A stretch of 48,149 nt of DNA from Amulumruptor sp947039275. Lineage in GTDB: Bacteria; Bacteroidota; Bacteroidia; Bacteroidales; Muribaculaceae. A model generated the notes under the pieces. That model did not search any database. It saw only the letters and a program-made list of their open reading frames with translations, and had not been told where the DNA came from. Where the stretch lies: NCBI GenBank assembly GCA_947039275.1, contig CAMQYL010000023.1:1-48149 (forward strand). The letters run 5' to 3'. A program made the translations under genes and the position numbers. This document shows positions 26,342 to 35,704 of this stretch, piece by piece. Each line of letters opens with the position of its first letter. The first letter of the stretch is position 1.

Positions 26342-27427
26342 TCAAGGCAGTGGATCCGCAGCAGCCCCGACCGCATGCCCCTTGCGCACATGCCCCTTGG
26401 CACCAACCGCCCAAGGCAAGTACCGCCGCAGCAACACATCAGCCACCGGCAGTATCACCGCACAACTAACGATATATGACCAAATGAGCGGCAGACCGAA
26501 TATTGTCCATCCGAAATACCGAAACATGAAGAAATCCATACTGATTATTATAAGATGTATGCAATAGTAACTCATGGAATTACGACCTATATATCCAAGA
26601 TTGATAATCTGTAAGAATTTTTCAGGGACATAACGAATCATGTTATTCCAAACTATTATTGATGCCATAGCGACAAAGGGGGCTGTGCACCAAGTCTTCA
26701 ACGAATCATCAACCCCCGCCATGGCAAAGGATACTTCTTTAGCTCCAAATATTATAGCAACAGCGTAGATGACCACAGACGCTATGCATAACGATGTCTT
26801 ATATTGAGATTTCCTCCATTGTACACCCATTGCATAATATGACAAACCGATAAGACTTATTGGCACTGTTAGCAAGAGATAACGATGTATCAGTATAGTG
26901 TCAAAACACTTGCATAAATAAGCCAGCACATAAGACGTAATGGCAATTATATAATTATTCCATATTACACGATGTATTCGTGGATATATATATTTGCACA
27001 GCCATAATGACGCTATGAAGTAGAGAGCCCCATTGCCGGGAAGAATTCCATAACTAACCACATTATTAAGAGAATAAGTCAATAAGAATAGCGGGTCATT
27101 ACGATGCATATATAAAGCCGTAAACAACCAAACAATCCAAGAAACAGCAGAAAAAAACAGGAATGGAATGCCTAAGAATCTCCAAATTTTATAATCATTC
27201 CTCTTTAATTCTCCATCTTTATAGAACATCCCTGATTTAAAGAAAAACCATGGCATAAAAAAACCAAATATAGAGCCAACGTTATCCCAAAAGCCCATTA
27301 CATCTCCAGCCCATCGGTCTATATGCAAGAAGATAGCGACCAAAATGAGTAGACCAGCTATCCAATCAATAGCACTATTGCGCGATTTTACATCACTTAC
27401 TCTTATTTCTTTATCCATGCATGTCAA
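26342..27427 (-). CDS. Acyltransferase family 3 membrane protein
   Basis: Integral membrane O-acyltransferase of 361 residues with about ten hydrophobic helices. It opens SRNSAIDWIAGLLILVAIFL and WFFFKSGMFYK, as in fucose 4-O-acetylase-like and OafA-like enzymes that acetylate sugars of surface glycans. The gene is visibly AT-richer than its neighbours and uses many ATA/TTA/AAT codons, which suggests acquisition by transfer. The last 25 residues (PWAVGAKGHVRKGHAVGAAA) return to GC-rich composition and are encoded over an imperfect direct repeat, CATGCCCCTTG at 26373 and 26389. The original C-terminus may therefore have been replaced. No glycan cluster lies nearby. The start may be the internal Met4. 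Confidence 0.85.
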   Translation of the reverse strand: MTCMDKEIRVSDVKSRNSAIDWIAGLLILVAIFLHIDRWAGDVMGFWDNVGSIFGFFMPWFFFKSGMFYKDGELKRNDYKIWRFLGIPFLFFSAVSWIVWLFTALYMHRNDPLFLLTYSLNNVVSYGILPGNGALYFIASLWLCKYIYPRIHRVIWNNYIIAITSYVLAYLCKCFDTILIHRYLLLTVPISLIGLSYYAMGVQWRKSQYKTSLCIASVVIYAVAIIFGAKEVSFAMAGVDDSLKTWCTAPFVAMASIIVWNNMIRYVPEKFLQIINLGYIGRNSMSYYCIHLIIISMDFFMFRYFGWTIFGLPLIWSYIVSCAVILPVADVLLRRYLPWAVGAKGHVRKGHAVGAAADPLP

Positions 27428-27498
27428 ATCGTTTATAGCCGAAAAAAAAACACCAAGACTGATGTTTTATAATGAGATTAAAAATATCACCTCAACTT

Positions 27499-28428
27499 TT
27501 AATGCATCATATGCTCTTGTAAGAAGCGTAGCTGAGCCTCAAGCATCTCGAGGGATGGCATAGGACTGCCAGCCTCTCGCGCCATGGCAAGGGGACGTGT
27601 ATAGAGATAGTCAATCTCCATAGGGCGGTGGAAGTCGTAATCAAGCTTCATGGATGGCGAATACGGGGTCATCTCATCAGTGCTTCGGATCATGTCATCG
27701 GCAAATGACTTGGGGATGGATGTCACACCGCAGGCATGAGCTGCATGGATGACCTCAAGCATCTGGCGGTGGATGAGTGCACGAGCTGACGGATGACGCA
27801 GCAGTTCGTCAGTCTGTGCCCCGAGAGCTACGGTCATGCCGTTAAATGGCATGTTCCACACAGCCTTGCGCCAACGAGCCTCAAAATACTCAACCAATCG
27901 CGCAGTGATACCTGCATCAATCAGGTCTTCTACCAGCTCTTCACAATCAGCATCGGACTTGACCGAATAGTCGCCGAGATTGATATGTCCATAGCATTGG
28001 TGGTCTATATGACCCGGACCGCGCTTGGCAGAACAGATAAATGCCAACCCTGCCATGAGCCGTGCGTCAGGAAGCATCTTCTGCACATCTTCCTCCACGC
28101 CGAGTCCATTTTGTATCAGCAGCACTATCGGCTTCTTGCCATCAGCGCACTTATCCAGCAGCGGACGGAGCAATGACGGCAACAGATGATTGTTGGTGGT
28201 CTTCAGCCCCACAATGATAACGTCGATCGCAGGCATATCCGCAGCCGACGTATAGGCATTGACATTATCTATGTGGAAAGAACCGTCACACGAGTCGATC
28301 TGCAACCCGTTACGCCTCACGAAATCATAGTCACTGTGCAACAGGAAATGCACATCACGTCCGCTATGGGCAAGTTTGCCTCCATAATAGCCTCCTATGC
28401 CGCCGGTGCCTATGACTGCATACTTCAT
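27499..28428 (-). CDS. Ketopantoate reductase family protein
   Basis: NAD(P)-dependent oxidoreductase of 309 residues. The N-terminal Rossmann motif is YAVIGTGGIGGYYGGKLA. IDVIIVGLKTTNNHLLPSLL and the KAVWNMPFNGMTVALGAQTD helix, with the catalytic lysine in RKAVWN, are as in PanE/ApbA enzymes. These reduce 2-dehydropantoate to pantoate in coenzyme A synthesis, although many paralogues act on other 2-oxoacids. It directly follows typA on the same strand with a 1-bp gap, so the two share a transcript. I call it family level because paralogy cannot be excluded. Confidence 0.9.
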   Translation of the reverse strand: MKYAVIGTGGIGGYYGGKLAHSGRDVHFLLHSDYDFVRRNGLQIDSCDGSFHIDNVNAYTSAADMPAIDVIIVGLKTTNNHLLPSLLRPLLDKCADGKKPIVLLIQNGLGVEEDVQKMLPDARLMAGLAFICSAKRGPGHIDHQCYGHINLGDYSVKSDADCEELVEDLIDAGITARLVEYFEARWRKAVWNMPFNGMTVALGAQTDELLRHPSARALIHRQMLEVIHAAHACGVTSIPKSFADDMIRSTDEMTPYSPSMKLDYDFHRPMEIDYLYTRPLAMAREAGSPMPSLEMLEAQLRFLQEHMMH

Positions 28429-28429
28429 A

Positions 28430-30226
28430 TCACTTGTTGGCGCGCTTGCGCTCTATCTCGTCAAGTATGATTTTGCGGATGCGCAGATGGTTAGGCGTCA
28501 CCTCCACATACTCATCCTCCTTTATATATTCCAGAGCTTCCTCGAGACTGAACACGACAGGAGGGATGATACGCGCCTTGTCGTCAGCACCCGAAGCTCG
28601 CATGTTGGTGAGTTTCTTGCTCTTGGTGACATTGACCACGATGTCATTGTCCTTGGCATTCTCACCCACTACCTGGCCGGCATACACCTCCTCCTGAGGA
28701 AAGATGAAGAAACGACCGCGGTCCTGGAGCTTGTCGATGGCATAGGCATATGCCGTGCCTCCCTCCATGGCAATGAGAGAGCCGTTAGTACGGCGTTCGA
28801 TATCGCCTTTCCAAGGCTGGTATTCATGGAAACGGTGAGCCATGATAGCCTCACCGGCTGAAGCAGTCAGCACATTGTTGCGCAAACCGATGATGCCGCG
28901 TGAGGGTATGGTGAACTCCATGTGTATGCGATCGTTCTGAGCATTCATCGTGAGCATCTCGCCCTTGCGACGCGTTACCATATCGATGATTTTGCTGGAG
29001 TATTCTTCGGGGACGTTGATGGTCAGCAGTTCGACAGGCTCACATTTCTGTCCGTCAATCTCCTTGATGATAACCTGAGGCTGACCTACCTGCAGCTCAT
29101 AGCCTTCACGACGCATGGTCTCTATGAGTACCGAGAGGTGGAGCACACCGCGGCCAAACACTGTCCAGACATCCTCATGTGGATCTTTCTGCACCCTGAG
29201 TGCCAGATTGCGGTCAAGTTCCTTGGTGAGTCGGTCAGATATATGACGTGATGTGACGTATTTGCCGTCACGACCAAAGAAGGGACTATCGTTGATGGTA
29301 AATGTCATAGACATAGTGGGTTCATCGATGGCTATGCGGGGCAAAGCTTCGGGTGTGGAAGCATCAGCCACAGTGTCACCGATTTCAAAGCCCTCAATGC
29401 CCACAAGAGCGCATATGTCGCCACTCTGCACACTCTGCACTTTCTTGCGACCCATACCCTCAAATACATGCAGCTCTTTGATGCGCTGCTTGACAGTAGA
29501 GCCGTCCTTCTTCATCAGCACGATGTCCTGACCCTCACGGAACTCGCCACGGTGCACACGTCCGATGGCGATACGGCCTACGTAGCTCGAAAAATCAAGC
29601 GATGTAATAAGCATCTGCGAAGCACCCTCGATAGTCTTGGGTGCTGGTATGTATTTGATAATGGCATCCAGCGCAGCGCAGATATTGTCGGTAGGCTTAC
29701 GCCAGTCGTCACTCATCCAGCCCTGCTTAGCAGATCCGTATACGGTGGGGAAATCAAGCTGATCCTCGGTGGCATCAAGATTAAACATCAGGTCAAACAC
29801 CATTTCCTGCACCTCATCAGGGCGGCAGTTGGGTTTATCTACCTTATTGATGACGACCACAGGCTTCAGTCCCATCTGGATTGCTTTTTGCAGCACGAAA
29901 CGCGTCTGGGGCATCGGACCTTCGAACGCATCCACAAGCAGCAAACATCCGTCAGCCATATTGAGCACACGCTCCACTTCGCCGCCGAAATCGGCGTGTC
30001 CCGGAGTATCTATGATGTTGATCTTGCAATCTTTATAGTTGATTGACACGTTCTTGGAGAGAATGGTTATACCACGCTCTCTTTCGAGGTCATTGTTGTC
30101 AAGGATCAGTTCACCGGCATTTTGGTTCTCACGAAACAGATGCCCAGCAAGGAGCATTTTGTCCACGAGGGTGGTCTTACCGTGGTCCACGTGGGCTATG
30201 ATGGCAATATTGCGAATGTTTTGCAT
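28430..30226 (-). CDS. typA: Ribosome-associated GTPase TypA/BipA
   Basis: Translational GTPase of 598 residues related to EF-G and LepA. It assists 50S subunit assembly and translation under stress or at low temperature. G1 is AHVDHGKT, G2 lies in ERERGITI, G3 is DTPGHADF and G4 is NKVDKP. The EF-G-like domains follow, then the BipA-specific C-terminal region, ending in GADDKARIIPPVVFSLEEAL and an RKIILDEIERKRANK tail. Length is standard. A TAACTTTG box (plus CAAAGTTA, 30300-30307) lies upstream, and the ketopantoate reductase gene follows immediately. Confidence 0.98.
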   Translation of the reverse strand: MQNIRNIAIIAHVDHGKTTLVDKMLLAGHLFRENQNAGELILDNNDLERERGITILSKNVSINYKDCKINIIDTPGHADFGGEVERVLNMADGCLLLVDAFEGPMPQTRFVLQKAIQMGLKPVVVINKVDKPNCRPDEVQEMVFDLMFNLDATEDQLDFPTVYGSAKQGWMSDDWRKPTDNICAALDAIIKYIPAPKTIEGASQMLITSLDFSSYVGRIAIGRVHRGEFREGQDIVLMKKDGSTVKQRIKELHVFEGMGRKKVQSVQSGDICALVGIEGFEIGDTVADASTPEALPRIAIDEPTMSMTFTINDSPFFGRDGKYVTSRHISDRLTKELDRNLALRVQKDPHEDVWTVFGRGVLHLSVLIETMRREGYELQVGQPQVIIKEIDGQKCEPVELLTINVPEEYSSKIIDMVTRRKGEMLTMNAQNDRIHMEFTIPSRGIIGLRNNVLTASAGEAIMAHRFHEYQPWKGDIERRTNGSLIAMEGGTAYAYAIDKLQDRGRFFIFPQEEVYAGQVVGENAKDNDIVVNVTKSKKLTNMRASGADDKARIIPPVVFSLEEALEYIKEDEYVEVTPNHLRIRKIILDEIERKRANK

Positions 30227-30299
30227 ACCTTAATGGAAACTTGTATGTATACTTGAAAACCGGACACCACGCCCGGTCCCCTATTATAAATTCAGTCTG

Positions 30300-30307
30300 C
30301 AAAGTTA
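30300..30307 (-). promoter_or_regulatory. -7 box for typA
   Basis: The minus strand reads TAACTTTG, 74 bp upstream of the typA ATG, matching the Bacteroidetes -7 consensus. Confidence 0.45.
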
Positions 30308-30356
30308 CGCATTTTTCTCAAATCTCATCCCATTCCACCCCATTAGTGCTCATTTT

Positions 30357-30914
30357 TCAGCCATAAAAGCAGTCCAAATGCCATGTAACAGGATTATTTA
30401 TTATATATTGCGCGATCCTGTTACATTCATCCCACGACTGTATTATATGGTCATGAAACCCACGCTGCCAAGCAAAATTAATCTGCTGCTGATTGGCATA
30501 TCGAGTCACTGCTGCTTTGACCCCTCCTATCACCACGGACAAACGCTCTCGAACCCCATCTTTTTCAATTCTTTTCCTGACCGAGGAAACATCTGACACT
30601 CTTTGCTGTACATTCACTTGCATGCATGATACTCTAATCCCCGAATATGGAAGCAGACCATCTATTACCACAATCAGATGCACATGATTGGGCATCACGA
30701 CAAAATGTGGGATATCCACATTATTATAATGTAATTTGATATTATTAATGCATTCTGACAAGAAAATTCCGAGAGGATATGAATTCATCTTTCCATACTC
30801 AATTCTGCCAAAATAATGTTTATGCAACTTAGTGCATATAGTCACAAAATAGATACCTGAATCATATCGCCACCATGAGGCTCGAGGATATTTTCTTTTT
30901 GGATATTGTTCCAT
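30357..30914 (-). CDS. REP-associated tyrosine transposase (RAYT), Y1/IS200-like
   Basis: Single-strand DNA transposase-like protein of 185 residues. The HUH nuclease motif is HVH at residues 77-79 in VVMPNHVHLIV. The candidate catalytic tyrosine is Tyr170 in AQYIINNP. Between them lies the RAYT-type segment LSVVIGGVKAAVTRYANQ and WQRGFHDHII. RAYTs are single-copy domesticated relatives of IS200 TnpA that act on REP palindromes. A 20-bp palindrome lies 26 bp upstream of the start codon, with an inverted second copy 54 bp further on, the arrangement of a REPtron. The gene is AT-richer than its neighbours. No terminal inverted repeats or target duplications of an IS are visible. Confidence 0.9.
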   Translation of the reverse strand: MEQYPKRKYPRASWWRYDSGIYFVTICTKLHKHYFGRIEYGKMNSYPLGIFLSECINNIKLHYNNVDIPHFVVMPNHVHLIVVIDGLLPYSGIRVSCMQVNVQQRVSDVSSVRKRIEKDGVRERLSVVIGGVKAAVTRYANQQQINFAWQRGFHDHIIQSWDECNRIAQYIINNPVTWHLDCFYG

Positions 30915-30940
30915 GGATGGAGTTACATTCCTGAGGAAGC

Positions 30941-31034
30941 GGTCGCTACATGTAGCGACCCTACAATTTTGCTATTCCTATACTATCCATCACAATTATC
31001 ACGACTGGCAGTAGGGTCGCTACATGTAGCGACC
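30941..31034. repeat. Inverted REP pair GGTCGCTACATGTAGCGACC next to RAYT
   Basis: Two identical perfect 20-bp palindromes occur at 30941-30960 and 31015-31034. The first is followed by CTACAATTTTGC. The second is preceded by CAGTAG, so its CTAC flank points the other way. The GAGG(AA)GC flanks are also mirrored. The pair is therefore two REPs in inverted orientation with a 54-bp spacer (a REPIN-like unit). A decayed half-copy, GATGTAGCGAGCG, follows at 31044-31056. The right-hand REP lies inside the 3' end of the S41 peptidase gene. Confidence 0.85.
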
Positions 31035-32095
31035 GCCTCACACGATGTAGCGAGCGTCGCACCCGAGGAAGACACTAATATATCGACAGCGAAGTCGAGC
31101 ATGGTGTCGTGACCGGCGAGGGCTTGGACGGGGTCAAGGTCGATGGCGCAGCCTTCGGTGGGGGTTACGCCCTGCTCGGTACAGATGCCGCGGGCATCAT
31201 ACATGGGGCAGGCGGAGAATCTGACGCCCCAGCCATTGGGTATCTCGCTTGAAAACGGCATGCCGCTTCCTCCGCCGGTGGTGGCTCCTACAACGGTAAC
31301 CCCAGGTAGATATTTCATCACGGAGACGAAATTATTGGCAGCCGAGAAGGTGGAACGGTTACAGAGCACTACCACTGGTTTACCCCAGAGCACATGGCTT
31401 CCGCCAGCAGGTCGGTAGTGAATCGGATATGGTTCTGAAAAGTCGCCATGCCCCGGACCAGTCTTATGCCAGATGGAGCCGACAACGGTCTCTTGGGTGA
31501 TGAAGCGGCTGACAAGGGTCTCTACATTAGTCAGATCACCGCCGCCATTGTCGCGCACATCAATGATGAGACCTTGCGTAGAAGCCAGGTAGTTAAGCAC
31601 ATAATCCAGGTTGCCCTCGCCGAGAGTCACGCCGAATGAACCGTAATATATGTAACCCACATTCTGAGGCAATATGCCGTAGGTCATCCCATTGACCTGA
31701 CGATAGTTGAAGTTGAAATAATATTGCTCAACGAGCCGTGCGTCATAGTTCTGAGGATAGTCGCTCCACCATTTGCGGTAATATGACACCTCAAACGGCG
31801 ACGACAGGTTGGTGTGACCGTCACGCAGCTCTGCAAGCATGGCAGCACAGACATCAAACAGCTCGCTCCGTGTCATCTCATCACTTATCTTGGCGGCATA
31901 TCGGTCATGCACCTCGTCCCAGTCCACACCTTTGTCGGCAAAGAAACAGTAATGCTCATCAACCACCGTCCACAGTGCCTCAAAATTGCCACGGGGATCA
32001 TCCTCCCACTGCTCTATCTCATGACATGACGAGAATCCGAAAGCAGTCAGCAGGGAGAGAATATACAGTATGATTATGCGTACTATAGCTGGCAT
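30983..32095 (-). CDS. S41 family peptidase lipoprotein
   Basis: Lipoprotein of 370 residues with a lipobox ending at Cys24 (TAFGFSSC). An N-terminal helical domain (FEALWTVVDEHYCFFADKGV) is followed by a shortened PDZ-like region. The S41 catalytic domain contains GLIIDVRDNGGGDLTN, the likely nucleophile Ser251 in NRSTFSAANNF, and GATTGGGSGMPFSSEIPNGW. It is related to C-terminal processing peptidases and tricorn-type peptidases, anchored in the envelope. The normal fold seems to end near DFAVDILVS (residue 342). The last 28 residues are encoded by REP sequence, with EAVATCSDPT at 353-362 coming from the palindrome. The tail is therefore a repeat-derived addition. Confidence 0.9.
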   Translation of the reverse strand: MPAIVRIIILYILSLLTAFGFSSCHEIEQWEDDPRGNFEALWTVVDEHYCFFADKGVDWDEVHDRYAAKISDEMTRSELFDVCAAMLAELRDGHTNLSSPFEVSYYRKWWSDYPQNYDARLVEQYYFNFNYRQVNGMTYGILPQNVGYIYYGSFGVTLGEGNLDYVLNYLASTQGLIIDVRDNGGGDLTNVETLVSRFITQETVVGSIWHKTGPGHGDFSEPYPIHYRPAGGSHVLWGKPVVVLCNRSTFSAANNFVSVMKYLPGVTVVGATTGGGSGMPFSSEIPNGWGVRFSACPMYDARGICTEQGVTPTEGCAIDLDPVQALAGHDTMLDFAVDILVSSSGATLATSCEAVATCSDPTASRDNCDG

Positions 32096-32106
32096 AGGAT
32101 ATTTGA

Positions 32107-32976
32107 TTACAAAGCACTGATTATGCGGGCATTATCTACCGACAGCTTCTTTCGCGGATTTATGCTCATCCACTCGCCGGAGATGCCTATGATGAATGTG
32201 TTGGAGGTGATGCGCGAGGTGATGCCGTTGACCTTCGTGGAATACACATAGCCTCTGTAGCCCACTCGGAGTGATGTAGAACCAAAATGCAGGTCAGCGG
32301 TCAACTGGTTATCCATGGCAAAATAATTTCCCCAGTGTCCCCAGTGGATAGTGTTTTTACGGTTGCCAAGCCAATATTCATAATATAGCTGCCCGTATTC
32401 CACACCATAGAACACGCCGGTCAATGGCATTATGGGACGGTAAGTCAGCGTTACAGGCAGACGACCTATGCGGGTCTTCCACGAAGCATAGGCAGCGGCA
32501 TCAATAGTCCATGACACCTTGGTTGATGCAGGGTTGTTGCTGTTGCGTCCGTTGTACATGCACCCTGCCATGATACCGGTTGCGCCACCTGCACCTACTG
32601 TGATGCCCCATGGAAGTTTACATCTGTGCATCATAGCCCAACGGGCATCCAGTCCTGCATACCACATCGAATTATTGCGTGCCGGGCTGTCGGCATGATC
32701 CCATGTGCCTCGCACAGACAGACTCATCACCCATCGCTCAGGCGAGAACTTCATGGCTTGCCACCGCTCATACTGGAGGGCAAGCGAATATCCGCCATAT
32801 ATAAGAGGTGTCAGATATGTGTCTGCAAGATGCGAGCCGCCAGCCTCAAACGTGTATGCCGACATGACAGGACGTATAACCTCCATCCGTGACGAATCTG
32901 TCTCGGCTGCGCGTGACGGTAAAACCGCCAGCAGCATTATGCCAACAAGCAGCTTATTCAGGAGCATTGTCTTCAA
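32107..32976 (-). CDS. DUF3316-like outer-membrane protein
   Basis: Exported protein of 289 residues with signal peptide ending near PSRAAET. The rest alternates short hydrophobic and aromatic strands (YGGYSLALQYERWQAM, RGTWDHADSP, YAGLDARWAMM), as in small outer-membrane beta-barrels. The blocks GRNSNNPASTKVSWTIDAAA and YGVEYGQLYYEYW match my memory of the Bacteroidetes family DUF3316, whose function is unknown. It overlaps the end of parC by 23 bp and is followed by the S41 peptidase gene after 11 bp, so it probably belongs to the same transcript. Met4 is an alternative start. Confidence 0.75.
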   Translation of the reverse strand: MKTMLLNKLLVGIMLLAVLPSRAAETDSSRMEVIRPVMSAYTFEAGGSHLADTYLTPLIYGGYSLALQYERWQAMKFSPERWVMSLSVRGTWDHADSPARNNSMWYAGLDARWAMMHRCKLPWGITVGAGGATGIMAGCMYNGRNSNNPASTKVSWTIDAAAYASWKTRIGRLPVTLTYRPIMPLTGVFYGVEYGQLYYEYWLGNRKNTIHWGHWGNYFAMDNQLTADLHFGSTSLRVGYRGYVYSTKVNGITSRITSNTFIIGISGEWMSINPRKKLSVDNARIISAL

Positions 32977-35674
32977 ACTCTATCACTGATTGGCTCTGGG
33001 AATCCGACTCAGCAGTCTCCGAGTCTGAGCGTTCAGTTTCCGCAACCTCCTCTATTTCATCAGGTTCGTCGGTGAAAATCGGTTCCAGCTCGGTAATTTT
33101 GTCAAGCTGCCATGTGGTCAGTCGCTTTCCTTTGGCTCTGAACGACTTCACGCCGACAAATTCGTCAACATCCACTATCATTGGCTCTCGCTGGGAATCA
33201 TCTCCTCCGAATGTCACCTCAAGACGGGCATGAGGTGTGTCGGTTATGAACAACAGTCGTGACTTCTCGTTTTCACCAATGAAACGCTGACGCTTGGCTG
33301 ACGGCTCAAACGTAAATCGCTTGAGATATGGATACTTCTGGTCGGCATCATAGAGCACAGCCGTCCACTCGACGCCCTCGCGATACTTCTCTATGCGCAG
33401 GATTCCCTCGCTGTAGTGGTTGGTAGCCTCAAACGAACTCATGTAATACTCGCCAGTATTGAGCACCACAAGTATCTGATCCTCGCCAAGGAACTCACCC
33501 AAGTAGCATCCCTGGGCATTGTAGTTGAGACGCAACACATCGTGGTCAAACCATACCTGTCTGCCTCCGAGAGTCGACACGCCCTTGTCTTTGAGCGTGA
33601 AACTCTTGACCTCGTTCTTAGTCACGAGATTGCCCATCGCACCCTTACCCTTGATGGCAAGTTTGCTGAAATCAACATCAAACGACAGAGCTTTGAGCCT
33701 CGGCTTCTCCTTGAGATTGACGCTGACCACCTCTGCTTCTCCGTTGTGGTTGACAGTGAAGTAACGCACACGCGTGCCAGGCTTGCCCGGGGTCATGTCG
33801 TAGTCCTTGTCGCGTGTCAGACCGGTAACGGCAAAACGCTTCATATAATAAGGTCCGTTTTTGCCGTTCTGGTAGATGGCATTATATATGGTGCGTTCGT
33901 CGCCTTTCTTGAACACGCCGAGCCACAACACATTCTTGCCTATAAACAGCTTGTCCTGCACTTTGACCACCTTATAATGGCCGTCACGGTAGAACACGAT
34001 TATGTCATCAATCGACGAGCAGTTGCATACAAACTCCTCTTTTTTCAGAGATGTACCTATGAAACCCTCCTCTCGGTTGATATACAGCTTCTCATTAGCC
34101 TCGGCGACCACCGCAGCCTCAATATTGTCGAAACTGCGTATCTGGGTGTGACGCGGATACGCCTCGCCGTATTTCTCTTTTAGTTGCTCGAACCATCCGA
34201 TGGTGTATAAGGTCATGTCGCTTAGCTTCTCCAGCAGATCGGCTATGCGGGCATCGTACTGCGCTATCATCTCCTCATTCTGCTTGGCATTGAAGCGGAT
34301 TATGCGCCCCATCTTGATTTCAAACAGCCGCTCGATATCCTCTGTGGTGACCTCGCGCCACAGCTTAGGCTTCCACGGCTCAAGACGCTTGTCGATATGC
34401 AGGATGGCAGCCTCTTTTGACGGAGCCTGCTCATACTCCTTATCTTTATATATACGTTCTTCGATGAATATCCGCTCCAGAGAGGCGAAAAACAGCAGTT
34501 CGCGCACCTCTCCGAGCTGTATTTCCAGCTCACGGCGCAGTATGTCACGCGTCGTGTCGACATTGTAACGGAGCACATCGCTCACCCCCACAAAGTGTGG
34601 CTTTTTGTCACGGATGATGCAACAGTTGGGCGATATGGACACCTCGCAGTCGGTAAACGCATAGAGGGCATCGATGGTCTTGTCGCTTGAAGTGCCTGGC
34701 AGCAAATGCACGATGATACGCGCTGTTTCCGCCGTATTGTCATCGACCTTGCGTATTTTGATTTTTCCACCCTCAAACGCCTTGATTATCGAATCAATTA
34801 CCGTACCTGTGGTCTTGCCGTAAGGTATCTCGGTAATGGCGAGAGTCTTGTTGTCGATCTTTTCTATCTTGGATCTGACTTTGACAGCTCCTCCTCGCTC
34901 GCCGTCATTATAGCGGCTGACATCAATCATGCCGCCTGTAACGAAGTCGGGGTAAAGCACAAAGTCCTCACCTCGGAGATATGACACTGCCGCGTCAATA
35001 ATCTCGTTAAAATTGTGGGGCAGAATTTTGCTGCTGAGACCCACCGCGATGCCCTCTACTCCCTGGGCAAGAAGCAGCGGGAACTTGGCAGGCAGGGTCA
35101 CAGGCTCTTTCTTGCGTCCGTCATAGCTGAGCGTCCAGTCGGTCACCTTGGGATTAAAAAGCACGTCGAGCGCAAACTGGCTCAGACGCGCTTCAATATA
35201 TCGCCCGGCAGCAGCCGACGACCCGGTTAGTATGTTGCCCCAGTTACCCTGTGTCTCCACAAGCAGGTCCTTCTGCCCGAGTTGCACCAAGGCTTCATAT
35301 ATCGAGGCATCACCATGAGGATGATACTGCATGGTGTTGCCGACGATATTTGCTACCTTGTTGAAGCGTCCGTCATCGAGAGTGCGCATGGAGTGGAGTA
35401 TGCGCCTCTGCACCGGCTTCAGACCATCGTCAATCGCCGGGACGGCACGCTCAAGAATCACATATGAGGCATAGTCCAAAAACCAGCTGCGATACATGCC
35501 CCTGAGATGATGTTTTGCAAGATCCTCCGCCAATGAGTGATGATGGGCTGGAAGCTGTGAGTCCACAGCCTCTTCTGCCTCGACTTCGCTTACATCTTCG
35601 GCTGCCGGTTCTATGTCATCGTCTGACATGCGGTCAATGGGTTCGTCTGTATCGTTGGGTGTGTTTTTAGACAT
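32954..35674 (-). CDS. parC: DNA topoisomerase IV subunit A (gyrase A-type)
   Basis: Type IIA topoisomerase breakage-reunion subunit, 906 residues. It works with ParE to separate replicated chromosomes. The WHD/tower region shows YVILERAVPAIDDGLKPVQR, GNTMQYHPHGDASIYEALV and the active-site Tyr159 in AAAGRYIEARLSQ. The C-terminal beta-pinwheel follows, and both termini carry acidic tails (ETAESDSQSQSVIEFEDNAP at the end). Lack of a clear GyrA box (QRRGGKG-type) in the C-terminal domain favours ParC over GyrA. It follows frr after 30 bp in a pyrH-frr-parC order. Confidence 0.92.
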   Translation of the reverse strand: MSKNTPNDTDEPIDRMSDDDIEPAAEDVSEVEAEEAVDSQLPAHHHSLAEDLAKHHLRGMYRSWFLDYASYVILERAVPAIDDGLKPVQRRILHSMRTLDDGRFNKVANIVGNTMQYHPHGDASIYEALVQLGQKDLLVETQGNWGNILTGSSAAAGRYIEARLSQFALDVLFNPKVTDWTLSYDGRKKEPVTLPAKFPLLLAQGVEGIAVGLSSKILPHNFNEIIDAAVSYLRGEDFVLYPDFVTGGMIDVSRYNDGERGGAVKVRSKIEKIDNKTLAITEIPYGKTTGTVIDSIIKAFEGGKIKIRKVDDNTAETARIIVHLLPGTSSDKTIDALYAFTDCEVSISPNCCIIRDKKPHFVGVSDVLRYNVDTTRDILRRELEIQLGEVRELLFFASLERIFIEERIYKDKEYEQAPSKEAAILHIDKRLEPWKPKLWREVTTEDIERLFEIKMGRIIRFNAKQNEEMIAQYDARIADLLEKLSDMTLYTIGWFEQLKEKYGEAYPRHTQIRSFDNIEAAVVAEANEKLYINREEGFIGTSLKKEEFVCNCSSIDDIIVFYRDGHYKVVKVQDKLFIGKNVLWLGVFKKGDERTIYNAIYQNGKNGPYYMKRFAVTGLTRDKDYDMTPGKPGTRVRYFTVNHNGEAEVVSVNLKEKPRLKALSFDVDFSKLAIKGKGAMGNLVTKNEVKSFTLKDKGVSTLGGRQVWFDHDVLRLNYNAQGCYLGEFLGEDQILVVLNTGEYYMSSFEATNHYSEGILRIEKYREGVEWTAVLYDADQKYPYLKRFTFEPSAKRQRFIGENEKSRLLFITDTPHARLEVTFGGDDSQREPMIVDVDEFVGVKSFRAKGKRLTTWQLDKITELEPIFTDEPDEIEEVAETERSDSETAESDSQSQSVIEFEDNAPE

Positions 35675-35704
35675 GGACTGATGTGATAGTGTCGTAGGGG
35701 GATT

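Noticed and set aside
30357..30914. RAYT as a catalytically dead transposase because FHDHII replaces the frequent FYDHII
   Set aside because: The tyrosine I expect to be catalytic is the one in the YIINNP segment (Tyr170), which is present, and the HVH motif is intact, so inactivity is not supported.
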